Shown piece after piece: positions 1 to 13,508 of a DNA stretch of 64,000 nt (within the stretch, counting starts at the first letter, position 1; every line of letters starts with the position of its first letter). Location: contig JADJAS010000007.1 of the NCBI GenBank assembly GCA_016704145.1, positions 1,240,001-1,304,000 of the forward strand. Reading direction: 5' to 3'. The stretch comes from Rhodocyclaceae bacterium (GTDB lineage Bacteria > Pseudomonadota > Gammaproteobacteria > Burkholderiales > Rhodocyclaceae). A program made the translations under genes and the position numbers. The notes below the pieces were generated by a model. That model did not search any database, was not told the DNA's origin, and worked only from the letters and a program-made list of their open reading frames with translations.

Positions 1-2745
<2,745 letters not shown>

Positions 2746-2833
2746 CACGAGCGACGAGCGCCCGGCGAGCGGCCGCCTTGCCGCTGGCGTGTTAGAATTC
2801 TCATCAATTTCAATCACTTCCGTTGGTTCCGCC

Positions 2834-6511
<3,678 letters not shown>

Positions 6512-6520
6512 CAATATTGT

Positions 6521-6545
6521 ATTTTGAGCGCTCATCGCTCAAAAT
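6521..6545. promoter_or_regulatory. Perfect 10-bp inverted repeat upstream of the DUF4143 ATPase gene
   Basis: Arms ATTTTGAGCG and CGCTCAAAAT are separated by CTCAT. The repeat begins 9 bp after the metH stop and ends 6 bp before the ATPase start codon. It lacks a following T tract, so it is a poor rho-independent terminator in the forward direction. It also occupies the place where a ribosome binding site should be. An operator or translation-blocking hairpin is possible. Confidence 0.6.
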
Positions 6546-6551
6546 GCAGCA

Positions 6552-7721
6552 ATGCTACAGCGAAAGCTCCTTAACGAAGCCCGTCGGCAACTGGCTTGGC
6601 AGCCGGCGCTGGTTCTGCTCGGGCCGCGCCAGGTAGGCAAGACGACGCTGGCGCGCGAACTGGCGGCAACGATGCCGGATGCGCTGTTCCTCGATCTGGA
6701 GCGCGAGGCGGACCGGGCGCGGCTCTCCGATCCGGAAGCGTTTCTGTCGCGCCAGCGCGGGCGCCTGGTGGTGCTGGACGAAGTCCAGGCCATGCCTGAC
6801 ATCTTCGCGGCCCTGCGCCCCGAGATCGATGCCGCCCGCCGCCCGGGCCGCTTCCTGCTGCTCGGCTCGGCCAGCGGGCGGCTGCTGCGCCAAAGCGCCG
6901 AATCGCTGGCCGGCCGCGTCGCTTATATCGAACTGCCGCCCTTCCTGGCCGGCGAGGTTGTCGGGAGCACCGAGGGCTGCGTGGATGATCGGGCGCGGGT
7001 ATCGTCGCTCTGGCTGCGGGGGGGCTTCCCGCGCAGCTATCTCGCGCCGAGCGACGCGGAGTCGCTGGCCTGGCGCGCGGATTTTGTGCAGACCTTCCTG
7101 GCGCGCGACCTGCCGCAGCTGGGCGTGACGATTCCCGCCGAGACCTTGCGTCGCTTCTGGCGCATGTGCGCCCACCTGCAAGGCCAGCTGTTCAACGCTT
7201 CGCAGCTTGGCGCGGCGCTCGGCGGCGTCGCCCACACCACGGTGGCGCGCTATCTCGACCTGCTGGTGGATGCGCTGATGTTGCGGCGACTGGAGCCGTA
7301 CCTGGCCAATGTCGGCAAGCGGCTCGTGAAGTCGCCCAAGGTCTACGTGCGCGACAGCGGCTTGCTGCATGCGCTGCTCGGGATCGCTAGCCTCGATGAC
7401 CTGGCCGGGCATCCGATGGCCGGCCATTCGTGGGAGGGTTTCGTCATCGAGCAGATCATCGCTGCGCTGCCGCCCCTGGCGACCGTCGGCTTCTACCGGA
7501 CCGCCGTCGGCGCGGAACTCGATCTTGTCGTCGAACATGGCGGGCAGCGCATCGGTTACGAGATCAAGCTGTCGTCGGCGCCGAAGCCGTCGCGCGGCTT
7601 CTGGAACGCCTGCGAAGACCTGGGGGTGACGCGCGCCTATCTCGTGGCTCCCGTGAACGAGCCGTATCCCCTGACCGCCAATATCGAGGTCGTGTCGCCC
7701 CTGACGTTGCCGGCGGCGTGA
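6552..7721 (+). CDS. AAA_14 / DUF4143 family ATPase
   Basis: A 389-residue ATPase of the AAA_14-DUF4143 type. The N-terminal part has Walker A GPRQVGKTTLA (about residues 24-34) and Walker B-like LVVLDEVQAMPD. The C-terminal part holds the DUF4143 region with the family-typical KVYVRDSGLLHALLGI, followed by a GYEIKLSSAPKPSRGF stretch resembling the nuclease-like end of these proteins. The biological role of the family is not established. No Shine-Dalgarno sequence precedes the ATG; a perfect inverted repeat ends 6 bp upstream. It appears monocistronic. Confidence 0.88.
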   Translation: MLQRKLLNEARRQLAWQPALVLLGPRQVGKTTLARELAATMPDALFLDLEREADRARLSDPEAFLSRQRGRLVVLDEVQAMPDIFAALRPEIDAARRPGRFLLLGSASGRLLRQSAESLAGRVAYIELPPFLAGEVVGSTEGCVDDRARVSSLWLRGGFPRSYLAPSDAESLAWRADFVQTFLARDLPQLGVTIPAETLRRFWRMCAHLQGQLFNASQLGAALGGVAHTTVARYLDLLVDALMLRRLEPYLANVGKRLVKSPKVYVRDSGLLHALLGIASLDDLAGHPMAGHSWEGFVIEQIIAALPPLATVGFYRTAVGAELDLVVEHGGQRIGYEIKLSSAPKPSRGFWNACEDLGVTRAYLVAPVNEPYPLTANIEVVSPLTLPAA

Positions 7722-7758
7722 GGGCGGCGCCGACGGGTAGCGTTCGCCATGCCATGGG

Positions 7759-7779
7759 CCACTCGCTCACGAGTGGTTT
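7759..7779 (+). terminator. Weak stem-loop after the ATPase gene
   Basis: A 7-bp stem CCACTCG/CGAGTGG with loop CTCA is followed by TTTG. It lies 38 bp past the ATPase stop and before the next gene. The short T run makes intrinsic termination uncertain. Confidence 0.4.
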
Positions 7780-7865
7780 GAAGATCGGGCGAAGCGTGAC
7801 AATATGAAAACAACAGAAGCCGAACTATGGCTCGCGTCCGTGGTAACCCCAACGAGGAGATCGAC

Positions 7866-8339
7866 ATGACGACGGAAGAACAGGATGGCCGCATGAGCTT
7901 CGAGCAGGCCGTGCATTACGTGCAGAACAACGCGAGGCGGGCTGCGTTCGCGGCGGCGCCGGTGTTCGGCGAACGCAGCGAGGACGAGGAACAGCGCGCC
8001 GAGGGCGCGCGGGTTTTCATCATCCAGGCCGATGGTACCGGCGGTTGGCGTGTCTGCTTCGTCGCCGGCCCATTTTTCGCGACGGCATTCGCCGCCAATG
8101 AGACGATGATGCCGGCGGACGTGCCGGACAGCGTGAAGGCGCTGCGCTTCATGCCGACCCAGGTCGAGGAGGAATGGCTGGTCGGCCAAGTGCAGGTGCT
8201 GATCCAGAAGCTGATGCAGGCCGGCGGCACGCTGCCGGTGGCAATGCCCGACTATGCCGGCGCGCCCGGCATCGGCGCCGGGCCGGAAGCCGTCTTTCCG
8301 GTCTCGTTCATCGGCCGCGGTTCCGAGCGCGCGCAGTAG
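7866..8339 (+). CDS. Conserved-looking hypothetical protein, 157 aa
   Basis: Not recognised. The ATG at 7866 is preferred over an in-frame ATG 39 bp upstream because GAGGAGATCGAC gives it a good ribosome binding site. The protein is acidic and soluble, with no signal peptide or membrane segment. It starts with a helical MSFEQAVHYVQNNARRAAF, has a central strand-rich part (ARVFIIQADGTGGWRVCFV) and ends in a Pro/Gly-rich tail (AMPDYAGAPGIGAGPEAVF). It is followed by another small unknown gene on the same strand. Confidence 0.7.
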   Translation: MTTEEQDGRMSFEQAVHYVQNNARRAAFAAAPVFGERSEDEEQRAEGARVFIIQADGTGGWRVCFVAGPFFATAFAANETMMPADVPDSVKALRFMPTQVEEEWLVGQVQVLIQKLMQAGGTLPVAMPDYAGAPGIGAGPEAVFPVSFIGRGSERAQ

Positions 8340-8420
8340 TTCAGGTTTTTCCGGCCTCATCGCGGCGCCGGCTCCGCCGGGAGGCGCTAACATGTCGCCT
8401 TCGCAGACAGGGAGACCAAG

Positions 8421-9002
8421 ATGGCGGAGCAGAACGACGGAACGCCGCGTGGCACCGAGGCCCATGCGCCGGATCTGGCCTGGAGCCAGGTGCGCGAGAC
8501 GGTGCTGATGCTGGAGCTGGCCGCCGGCCAGGTCGATGCGGCCATGCGTGATTCCAACGCTTCGGTAAACGTGCTGACCGAATCCTTCACCGCCATGGCC
8601 GGCCTGCTCGACGACATCGACCGCAAGATGGCCGCCCTCGGCGAGCGCGTGCTCGAACCGGAGATCGGCGAAGTCCGCGATAGCGCCCGCCAGGTGGCGC
8701 AGCAGGCGCAACAGTCGGTGATCGCCTTCCAGTTTTACGACCGCCTGGTGCAACGGCTCGACCATGTCTGCCACAGCCTGGCCTCGCTTTCGGAACTGGT
8801 GAACAGTCCGGCGCGCCGCTACAACCCGAGCGAGTGGGCGGCGCTGCAACAGCTGATCGCCTCGAAGTACACCATGGTCGAGGAGCGCGCCATGTTCGAC
8901 GCCGTCATGCGCGGCGTGCCGGTCAAGGCGGCGCTCGAACAGTACATGGCCGCGCGCATGCAGGAAGTGGAAGCCAGCGGCGGCGACATCGAGCTGTTCT
9001 AG
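8421..9002 (+). CDS. Helical protein with a CheZ-like look, 193 aa
   Basis: Function not established. The ATG at 8421 follows AGGGAGACCAAG, a good ribosome binding site. The sequence is almost wholly helical with heptad-like segments (residues about 20-75), then QQAQQSVIAFQFYDRLVQRL, and ends in a short acidic-hydrophobic tail, GGDIELF. The QFYDRL..RLDHV pattern and helical layout loosely resemble the QDFQDLTGQ helix and tethered C-terminal peptide of CheZ-type phosphatases. That is inference from pattern only. cca starts 2 bp downstream, so the two genes may be cotranscribed. Confidence 0.7.
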   Translation: MAEQNDGTPRGTEAHAPDLAWSQVRETVLMLELAAGQVDAAMRDSNASVNVLTESFTAMAGLLDDIDRKMAALGERVLEPEIGEVRDSARQVAQQAQQSVIAFQFYDRLVQRLDHVCHSLASLSELVNSPARRYNPSEWAALQQLIASKYTMVEERAMFDAVMRGVPVKAALEQYMAARMQEVEASGGDIELF

Positions 9003-9003
9003 C

Positions 9004-10227
9004 GTGAAGGTGTTCGCCGTCGGCGGCGCCGTCCGCGACGAATTGCTCGGGCTGCCGGTGCGGGACCGCGACTGGGTCGTCGTCGGCGCCACGCCCGAGC
9101 AGATGGCGGCGCGCGGCTTCAGGGCGGTCGGCAAGGACTTTCCCGTTTTCCTGCACCCGGAGACGCACGAGGAATACGCGCTGGCGCGCACCGAGCGCAA
9201 GACGGCGCCGGGCTACAAGGGTTTTGTGTTCCACGCCGACGCCGACGTCACCATCGAAGAGGACCTGGCGCGGCGCGACCTCACCATCAACGCCATCGCC
9301 AAGGCCGAGGACGACGGCTACATCGACCCGTTCAACGGCCGCGCCGATCTCGCCGCCAAGGTGCTGCGCCATGTCTCGCCGGCCTTCGCCGAGGATCCCG
9401 TGCGCGTGCTGCGCGTGGCGCGCTTCGCCGCGCGCTTCCACGATTTCACCGTCGCCGGGGAAACGGTCGCGCTGATGCGCGCGCTGGTCGCGGCCGGCGA
9501 GGTGGATCACCTGGTGGCCGAGCGCGTCTGGCAGGAACTGGCGCGCGGGCTCATGGAAGCGAAGCCGTCGCGGATGTTCGAACTGTTGCGCCAGTGCGGC
9601 GCGCTGCGCAAGCTTCTGCCCGAACTGGACCGCCTCTGGGGCGTGCCGCAGCGCGCCGATTACCATCCGGAAATCGATACCGGCACGCATGTGATGATGG
9701 TGATCGACATGGCGGCGCGATTGAATCTCGCATTGCCGGCGCGCTTCGCCGCGCTGACGCATGACCTGGGCAAGGGCACCACGCCGGCCGACGTGCTGCC
9801 GCGCCACATCGGCCACGAGCAGCGCAGCGTGTCGCTGCTCGGTCCCGTCTGCGAACGCTTGCGCGTGCCGGCCGATTGCTGCAACCTGGCGCTGCTGGTC
9901 GCGCGCTACCACGGCGATATGTACAAGATCGACCAGTTGCGCGCGAAAACCGTCGTGACGATCCTGGAACGCTGCGATGTGTTCCGCCGGCCGGAGCGGT
10001 TCGAGGAACTGCTTGGTGCGTGCGAGGCCGACTATCGCGGCCGGCTCGGTTTCGAGGAGCGCGCTTTCACGCAAAGTCAGTGGTGGCGGTGCGCCGTGGC
10101 GGCGGCGCGCGGCGTCGATGCCGGCGCGGTTGCCGCCGGCTGTGCCGATCCGGCGCGGATTCCGGCGCGGATCCACGAAGCGCGCGCGGCGGCCGTCGCC
10201 GCCGCGTTACAGCAGCCGGAACAATAG
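9004..10227 (+). CDS. cca: CCA-adding tRNA nucleotidyltransferase with HD domain
   Basis: Adds or repairs the 3' CCA of tRNAs. Start is GTG at 9004, 2 bp after the previous stop; the protein begins directly with MKVFAVGGAVRDELLG. Nucleotidyltransferase motifs are GGAVRD, the DRDWVVVG metal-binding region, and RRDLTINAIA followed by the RFAARF basic helix. The C-terminal half carries an HD domain (LTHDLGKG), as in the multifunctional bacterial enzymes of about 410 residues; this one is 407. Residues 357-364 (QSQWWRCA) are encoded by a repeat copy. The last 21 bp overlap a convergent small gene on the other strand. Confidence 0.96.
   Translation: MKVFAVGGAVRDELLGLPVRDRDWVVVGATPEQMAARGFRAVGKDFPVFLHPETHEEYALARTERKTAPGYKGFVFHADADVTIEEDLARRDLTINAIAKAEDDGYIDPFNGRADLAAKVLRHVSPAFAEDPVRVLRVARFAARFHDFTVAGETVALMRALVAAGEVDHLVAERVWQELARGLMEAKPSRMFELLRQCGALRKLLPELDRLWGVPQRADYHPEIDTGTHVMMVIDMAARLNLALPARFAALTHDLGKGTTPADVLPRHIGHEQRSVSLLGPVCERLRVPADCCNLALLVARYHGDMYKIDQLRAKTVVTILERCDVFRRPERFEELLGACEADYRGRLGFEERAFTQSQWWRCAVAAARGVDAGAVAAGCADPARIPARIHEARAAAVAAALQQPEQ
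10072..10095 (+). repeat. 24-nt hairpin repeat, copy 2 (in cca)
   Basis: Forward copy, sense to cca, with one core mismatch (TGG in place of YCR) and loop triplet GTG. It reads QSQWWRCA in the cca frame, a different frame from the metH copy. Confidence 0.65.
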
Positions 10228-10401
10228 CGCCGCCAGCAGCGACAGCAGCAGCGTGCTGGCGAAGGGCAACAGATAGTCGCGGCCGCGCAGCCGAAAACGC
10301 AGGTCACCCGGCAGCCGGCCCAGGCGCAGGCGATCAACCAGGCGCGGATGCAGCAGGCCGAGCAGCAGCACGACCAGCAAGAGGGACAGTGCCCATTTCA
10401 T
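10207..10401 (-). CDS. DUF2905 family small membrane protein
   Basis: A 64-residue protein with an N-terminal hydrophobic segment (MKWALSLLLVVLLLGLLHP), a basic central RLRLGRLPGDLRFRLRGR, and a C-terminal hydrophobic segment (LPFASTLLLSLLAALLF). The two-helix layout with the central LPGD motif matches DUF2905 (family knowledge). Function is unknown. Its 3' end overlaps the 3' end of cca by 21 bp in tail-to-tail arrangement. The gap to the divergent hydrolase gene is about 60 bp. Confidence 0.85.
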   Translation of the reverse strand: MKWALSLLLVVLLLGLLHPRLVDRLRLGRLPGDLRFRLRGRDYLLPFASTLLLSLLAALLFRLL

Positions 10402-10464
10402 GATGGATGACGAGGGTTAGAATCGTGGCATTGATGCCATCATAGCCCGCCAGCGGGCGCCACC

Positions 10465-11280
10465 ATGAGTCAAACCCGTTCTCAGGATCTCGAAGTGCTG
10501 GCCCGCCTGCCGGCAAGGCCGGCGAAGCTGACTCCCTTGCTGTTCGTGCATGGCGCCTTCACCGGCGCCTGGTGCTGGGATGAGCACTTCCTGCCCTTTT
10601 TCGCCGAGGCGGGCTACGCCGCCCATGCCGTCAGCCTGTCCGGCCATGGCCGCAGCCGCGGCCGCGATCGCCTCGACCACCTGTCGATCGCCGACTATGT
10701 CGCCGATGTCGCCGAGACGGTGGCGCGGCTGCCGACGCCACCCATCCTGATCGGCCATTCCATGGGCGGCTTCGTCGTCCAGAAGTACCTCGAGGAACAC
10801 GCGGCGGCCGGCGCCGTGCTGATGTGCTCGGTGCCGCCGCAAGGCCTGATGTCGGCGGCGATCAACGTCATGTTCGCGCGGCCGACGCTGTTCCAGGATC
10901 TCAACAGTTTGATGGGCGGCGGCCGCGTCGCGCTCGAAACCCTGCGCGAGGCGCTGTTCGCCCAACCGATCAGCGTCGACGACCTGACGCGCTTCTACCG
11001 CTGGTCGCAGCCGGAATCGCATCGCGCCATCTGGGACATGAGCCTGTTCGATCTGCCGCGTGCTGCGCGCATCCACGACGTGCCGCTGCTGGTCATCGGC
11101 GCGGAACACGACCACCTGATGCCGGTGTCCACCGCCCACATGACGGCCAGCCGCTACGGCGTCGAGGCGGAAATCTTTCCCGGCATGGGCCACGGCCTGA
11201 TGCTCGAACACGACTGGCGCAAGGTGGCCGAGCGCCTGTTGCGCTGGTTCGACGCCCTGATGATGGAGGAGGCGGCATGA
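10465..11280 (+). CDS. Alpha/beta hydrolase
   Basis: A 271-residue soluble alpha/beta-hydrolase of unknown substrate. The nucleophile elbow is GHSMGG (IGHSMGGFVVQKYLEEH). The oxyanion-hole region is LFVHGAFTGAWCWDEHF, the acid is probably in VIGAEHDHLMPV, and the catalytic His is in GMGHGLMLEHDW. The lid region (about 130-190) is short and helical. The stop codon overlaps the ATG of the next gene (ATGA), implying cotranscription with the DUF1840 gene. Confidence 0.9.
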   Translation: MSQTRSQDLEVLARLPARPAKLTPLLFVHGAFTGAWCWDEHFLPFFAEAGYAAHAVSLSGHGRSRGRDRLDHLSIADYVADVAETVARLPTPPILIGHSMGGFVVQKYLEEHAAAGAVLMCSVPPQGLMSAAINVMFARPTLFQDLNSLMGGGRVALETLREALFAQPISVDDLTRFYRWSQPESHRAIWDMSLFDLPRAARIHDVPLLVIGAEHDHLMPVSTAHMTASRYGVEAEIFPGMGHGLMLEHDWRKVAERLLRWFDALMMEEAA

Positions 11281-11600
11281 TCGTCTTTCGTTCCGACGCG
11301 GCGGCCGACATCATGATGTTCGACGACGTCGCCAGGCGCATGATGGACATCATGGGCCGCGAGTTTTCGACGCGCGGCATTCTCACCGTCGAACAACTGC
11401 CCGAGGCCATCGCCCGGCTGCGGGCGGCGATCGCCGATGGTCGCGCCCGCCACGCCGGAGAATACGACCAGCCGGAAACCGAGGCAGCGCCCGGCGGCGG
11501 CCAGCGTGCCTACGTCGGCCTGGCCCAGCGCGCCGTGCCGCTGATCGAGATGTTCGAGTATTCGCTGAAGGCCGGCAAGCCGGTCACGTGGGGTATCTGA
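11277..11600 (+). CDS. DUF1840 family protein
   Basis: A 107-residue protein starting at an ATG that overlaps the hydrolase stop. It begins MIVFRSDAAADIMMFDDVAR and ends EYSLKAGKPVTWGI; these are the hallmark ends of DUF1840, a betaproteobacterial family of unknown function. No membrane segment or signal peptide is present. It is cotranscribed with the hydrolase by a 4-bp overlap. A repeat copy begins 8 bp past its stop codon. Confidence 0.88.
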   Translation: MIVFRSDAAADIMMFDDVARRMMDIMGREFSTRGILTVEQLPEAIARLRAAIADGRARHAGEYDQPETEAAPGGGQRAYVGLAQRAVPLIEMFEYSLKAGKPVTWGI

Positions 11601-11607
11601 GCGCGGC

Positions 11608-11631
11608 GAAAGTCAGTCGTCGTGGCGCGCC
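11608..11631 (+). repeat. 24-nt hairpin repeat, copy 3 (at 3' end of the HAD gene)
   Basis: A divergent forward copy whose TCGTCG and missing loop triplet suggest a small rearrangement; the GGCGCGCC ending is a stem without a loop. It covers the last codons of the HAD gene on the minus strand and contains its TGA stop. Confidence 0.55.
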
Positions 11632-12293
11632 GGCATGATCTCGGCGAAGCTGCCGATGGCGCGATAGCCGGTGGTGTCCTTTTCCGGCTGCCGGGTATCG
11701 GGTCGGCGCACGGCCAGCAATTGCCCAAGACCGTAATCACGCGCCGAATCGAGCACCGGCAGGCTGTCGTCGACCAGCAGGCTGCGCGCCGGATCGAAGG
11801 GTTCGACTGCTTGCAGCCTGCGCCAGAAGCCGACATCCTCCTTGGGCAGGCCGAGCGCGTGCGAACTGACGATGGCGTCGAAATGGGGGCGCAGCCCCGT
11901 GCGCGCCATCTTCAGCGTCACGCTCTTGTGGTGGGCGTTGGTGACCAGCGCCACGCGCCGGCCGCTGGCGCGCACGGCGGCGAGGAATTCGGTGACGCTC
12001 GGGTGCACGGCGATCAGGTGCGCGACCTCTTCCTTGAGGCGCATGATGTCCATTTCCAGTTCCGTCGCCCAGTAATCGACCGAGTACCAATCCAGTGTGC
12101 CGGCGCGCGCGTGGTAGCGGCTCATCAGTTCCTCGCGGGCCGCCTCGCCGCTCAGACCGCGTGTCTCGGCATAGCGCCGCGGCACGTGGGTCTGCCAGAA
12201 ATGGTTGTCGAAATGGAGGTCGAGCAGGGTGCCATCCATGTCGAGCAGGACGGTGTCGATCAGCGACCAGTCGGCCAGCACGGCTTCCGTCAT
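11613..12293 (-). CDS. HAD-superfamily phosphatase (GMP/IMP nucleotidase-like)
   Basis: A 226-residue HAD hydrolase. Motif I is LLDMDGTLLDLHFDNHFW, motif II VTNAHHKSV, motif III the Lys in GLPKEDVGFW, and motif IV LLVDDSLPVL. The LDLHFDNHFW...HVPRRYAE signature resembles YrfG-type GMP/IMP nucleotidases (family knowledge; substrate not proven). The ATG at 12293 is used because MTEAVLADWSLIDTVLLDMDG fits the family start. The start overlaps the stop of the upstream dsrE-like gene by 4 bp. The TGA stop falls inside a repeat copy. Confidence 0.88.
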   Translation of the reverse strand: MTEAVLADWSLIDTVLLDMDGTLLDLHFDNHFWQTHVPRRYAETRGLSGEAAREELMSRYHARAGTLDWYSVDYWATELEMDIMRLKEEVAHLIAVHPSVTEFLAAVRASGRRVALVTNAHHKSVTLKMARTGLRPHFDAIVSSHALGLPKEDVGFWRRLQAVEPFDPARSLLVDDSLPVLDSARDYGLGQLLAVRRPDTRQPEKDTTGYRAIGSFAEIMPARHDD

Positions 12294-12748
12294 GGCCGCA
12301 GGTAAGCCCAGCCCTGCTGCTGCCGGCGCATCAGTTCGACATAACCGGCCACGGTGACGCCGACGCCTTCGATCAGGTCGGCCTTGTCGATCTTCTGCGC
12401 CTTCATGGAATTGCCGCAGGCGACGAACTCGACGCCGGCCGCCATGGCGTCCTGCACGCCATTCGCGGTCAGCGCGTCGGCCATCAGCATGCCGAGACCC
12501 TGGCCGATGACGACGACGGCGACCTTGACGTTGCCGGCACCCAGTTCGGCCTGGATGTTGTGGATGTTGGCGAGCACGGCGTGCCACTTCTTCGAGTCGT
12601 CCTCATTGATCTGGATGACGATGCGATTGTCGATGCGATTGGCTGGTGCCGGCGCTTCGCCACGGCTGACTTTCGGCCCGGCGGCCACCGCCGGCGCGAC
12701 CAGCAGCTGGAGGATGGTGGCGATGACGATCAGCATGCGGCGCGGCAT
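12290..12748 (-). CDS. Exported DsrE-like protein
   Basis: A 152-residue protein with an N-terminal signal peptide (MPRRMLIVIATILQLLVAPAVAA), so probably periplasmic. The rest has the DsrE/DsrF-like alpha/beta fold pattern: NRIVIQINEDD, KVAVVVIGQGLGMLMAD, GVEFVACGNSMKAQ. A single Cys sits in the VACGNSM position that in DsrE relatives can carry sulfur; a sulfur-relay role is only a possibility. Residues 26-33 (KVSRGEAP), just after the likely cleavage site, are encoded by a repeat copy. It is translationally coupled to the HAD gene downstream and lies 3 bp from the GntR gene upstream. Confidence 0.85.
   Translation of the reverse strand: MPRRMLIVIATILQLLVAPAVAAGPKVSRGEAPAPANRIDNRIVIQINEDDSKKWHAVLANIHNIQAELGAGNVKVAVVVIGQGLGMLMADALTANGVQDAMAAGVEFVACGNSMKAQKIDKADLIEGVGVTVAGYVELMRRQQQGWAYLRP
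12651..12674 (-). repeat. 24-nt hairpin repeat, copy 4 (in dsrE-like gene)
   Basis: Reverse copy with an exact core and loop AAG on the minus strand, sense to the dsrE-like gene. It reads KVSRGEAP immediately after the signal peptide. Confidence 0.85.
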
Positions 12749-12751
12749 GGC

Positions 12752-13429
12752 TTATCCGGCGGCCTGGAGCCGCGCCAGGGCGGCGCGGCCCGACTGGATG
12801 TGATCGTGCATCAGGCGCGCCGCCTCGTCCGGGCGTCGGTGCGCGATGGCGGCAAGGATGGCGCGGTGCTCGGCCAGCGACTGGCGCAGCCGGCCCTCGC
12901 GGTTGAGCGAGTCGCGCCGGGTCAGCTTGATGAACTTGCGCGTCTCGTCGATCAGCTGGCGCAGCCAGCGATTGCCGGCGAGTTCCTGCAAGGCGCCGTG
13001 GAAGCGCTGATTGGTCTCGAAGAATCGATCCGCGTCGCCCGCGGCGGCATGGCGTTCGAGCTCGGCGTGGATCGCCTCGAGGCGGCTGATGTCCTCCGCG
13101 CCGGCCTTGGCGGTGGCCTCCTGCGCGCAGCGGCCCTCCAGCAGCGCCATGACCGGGAAGATTTCGTCGAGGTCCTGCTCCGAGAGCTCGGTGACATAGC
13201 AGCCGCGCCTTGGCTTGAGCGTCACCAGGCCTTCGGCCGCCAGCACCTTGAGCGCCTCGCGCAGCGGCGTGCGCGAGATGCCATACTCGGCGGCGATGGC
13301 CTGTTCGTCCACCCAGGCGCCTGGCGCCAGTTCGTGCGCGTAGATGCGGCTGCGCAGGCGTTCGGCGACCTGCTCGTAAAGTGCCGGCGCGGCGAGGCTC
13401 AAGCTGTCGGTATCCGGTCTTGCATTCAT
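12752..13429 (-). CDS. GntR family regulator, FCD (FadR-type) subfamily
   Basis: A 225-residue regulator. The winged helix (about 15-80) contains YEQVAERLRSRIY and EYGISRTPLREALKVLAAEGLV, the GntR recognition signature. The C-terminal helical FCD domain (about 90-215) has Asp/His residues in the expected metal/ligand positions (FFETNQRFHGAL, EHRAILAAI, MHDHI). It is divergent from the methylmalonyl-CoA mutase gene with 79 bp between starts, so it likely controls the propionate module and itself. The ligand is unknown; an acyl-CoA or organic acid is typical for the subfamily. Confidence 0.92.
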   Translation of the reverse strand: MNARPDTDSLSLAAPALYEQVAERLRSRIYAHELAPGAWVDEQAIAAEYGISRTPLREALKVLAAEGLVTLKPRRGCYVTELSEQDLDEIFPVMALLEGRCAQEATAKAGAEDISRLEAIHAELERHAAAGDADRFFETNQRFHGALQELAGNRWLRQLIDETRKFIKLTRRDSLNREGRLRQSLAEHRAILAAIAHRRPDEAARLMHDHIQSGRAALARLQAAG

Positions 13430-13447
13430 AATTATGGATACAGTATT

Positions 13448-13478
13448 ATGTCGGGCGGCATCATGTCAAGCCCGACAT
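13448..13478. promoter_or_regulatory. Inverted repeats in the gntR-mutase divergent region
   Basis: Perfect 9-bp arms ATGTCGGGC and GCCCGACAT are separated by 13 bp, just upstream of the mutase ribosome binding site. A second, shorter pair, CATAAT (13427-13432) and ATTATG (13445-13450), overlaps the gntR start. Both are plausible regulator sites given the divergent arrangement. The 31-bp structure could also form an mRNA hairpin in the mutase leader. Confidence 0.5.
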
Positions 13479-13508
13479 GGGAAGGGTGAAAGGCGGAGGA
13501 TGGAAACG

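Noticed and set aside
2746..2833. Possible cobalamin riboswitch upstream of metH
   Set aside because: The gap is only 88 bp and no B12-box-like sequence was seen.
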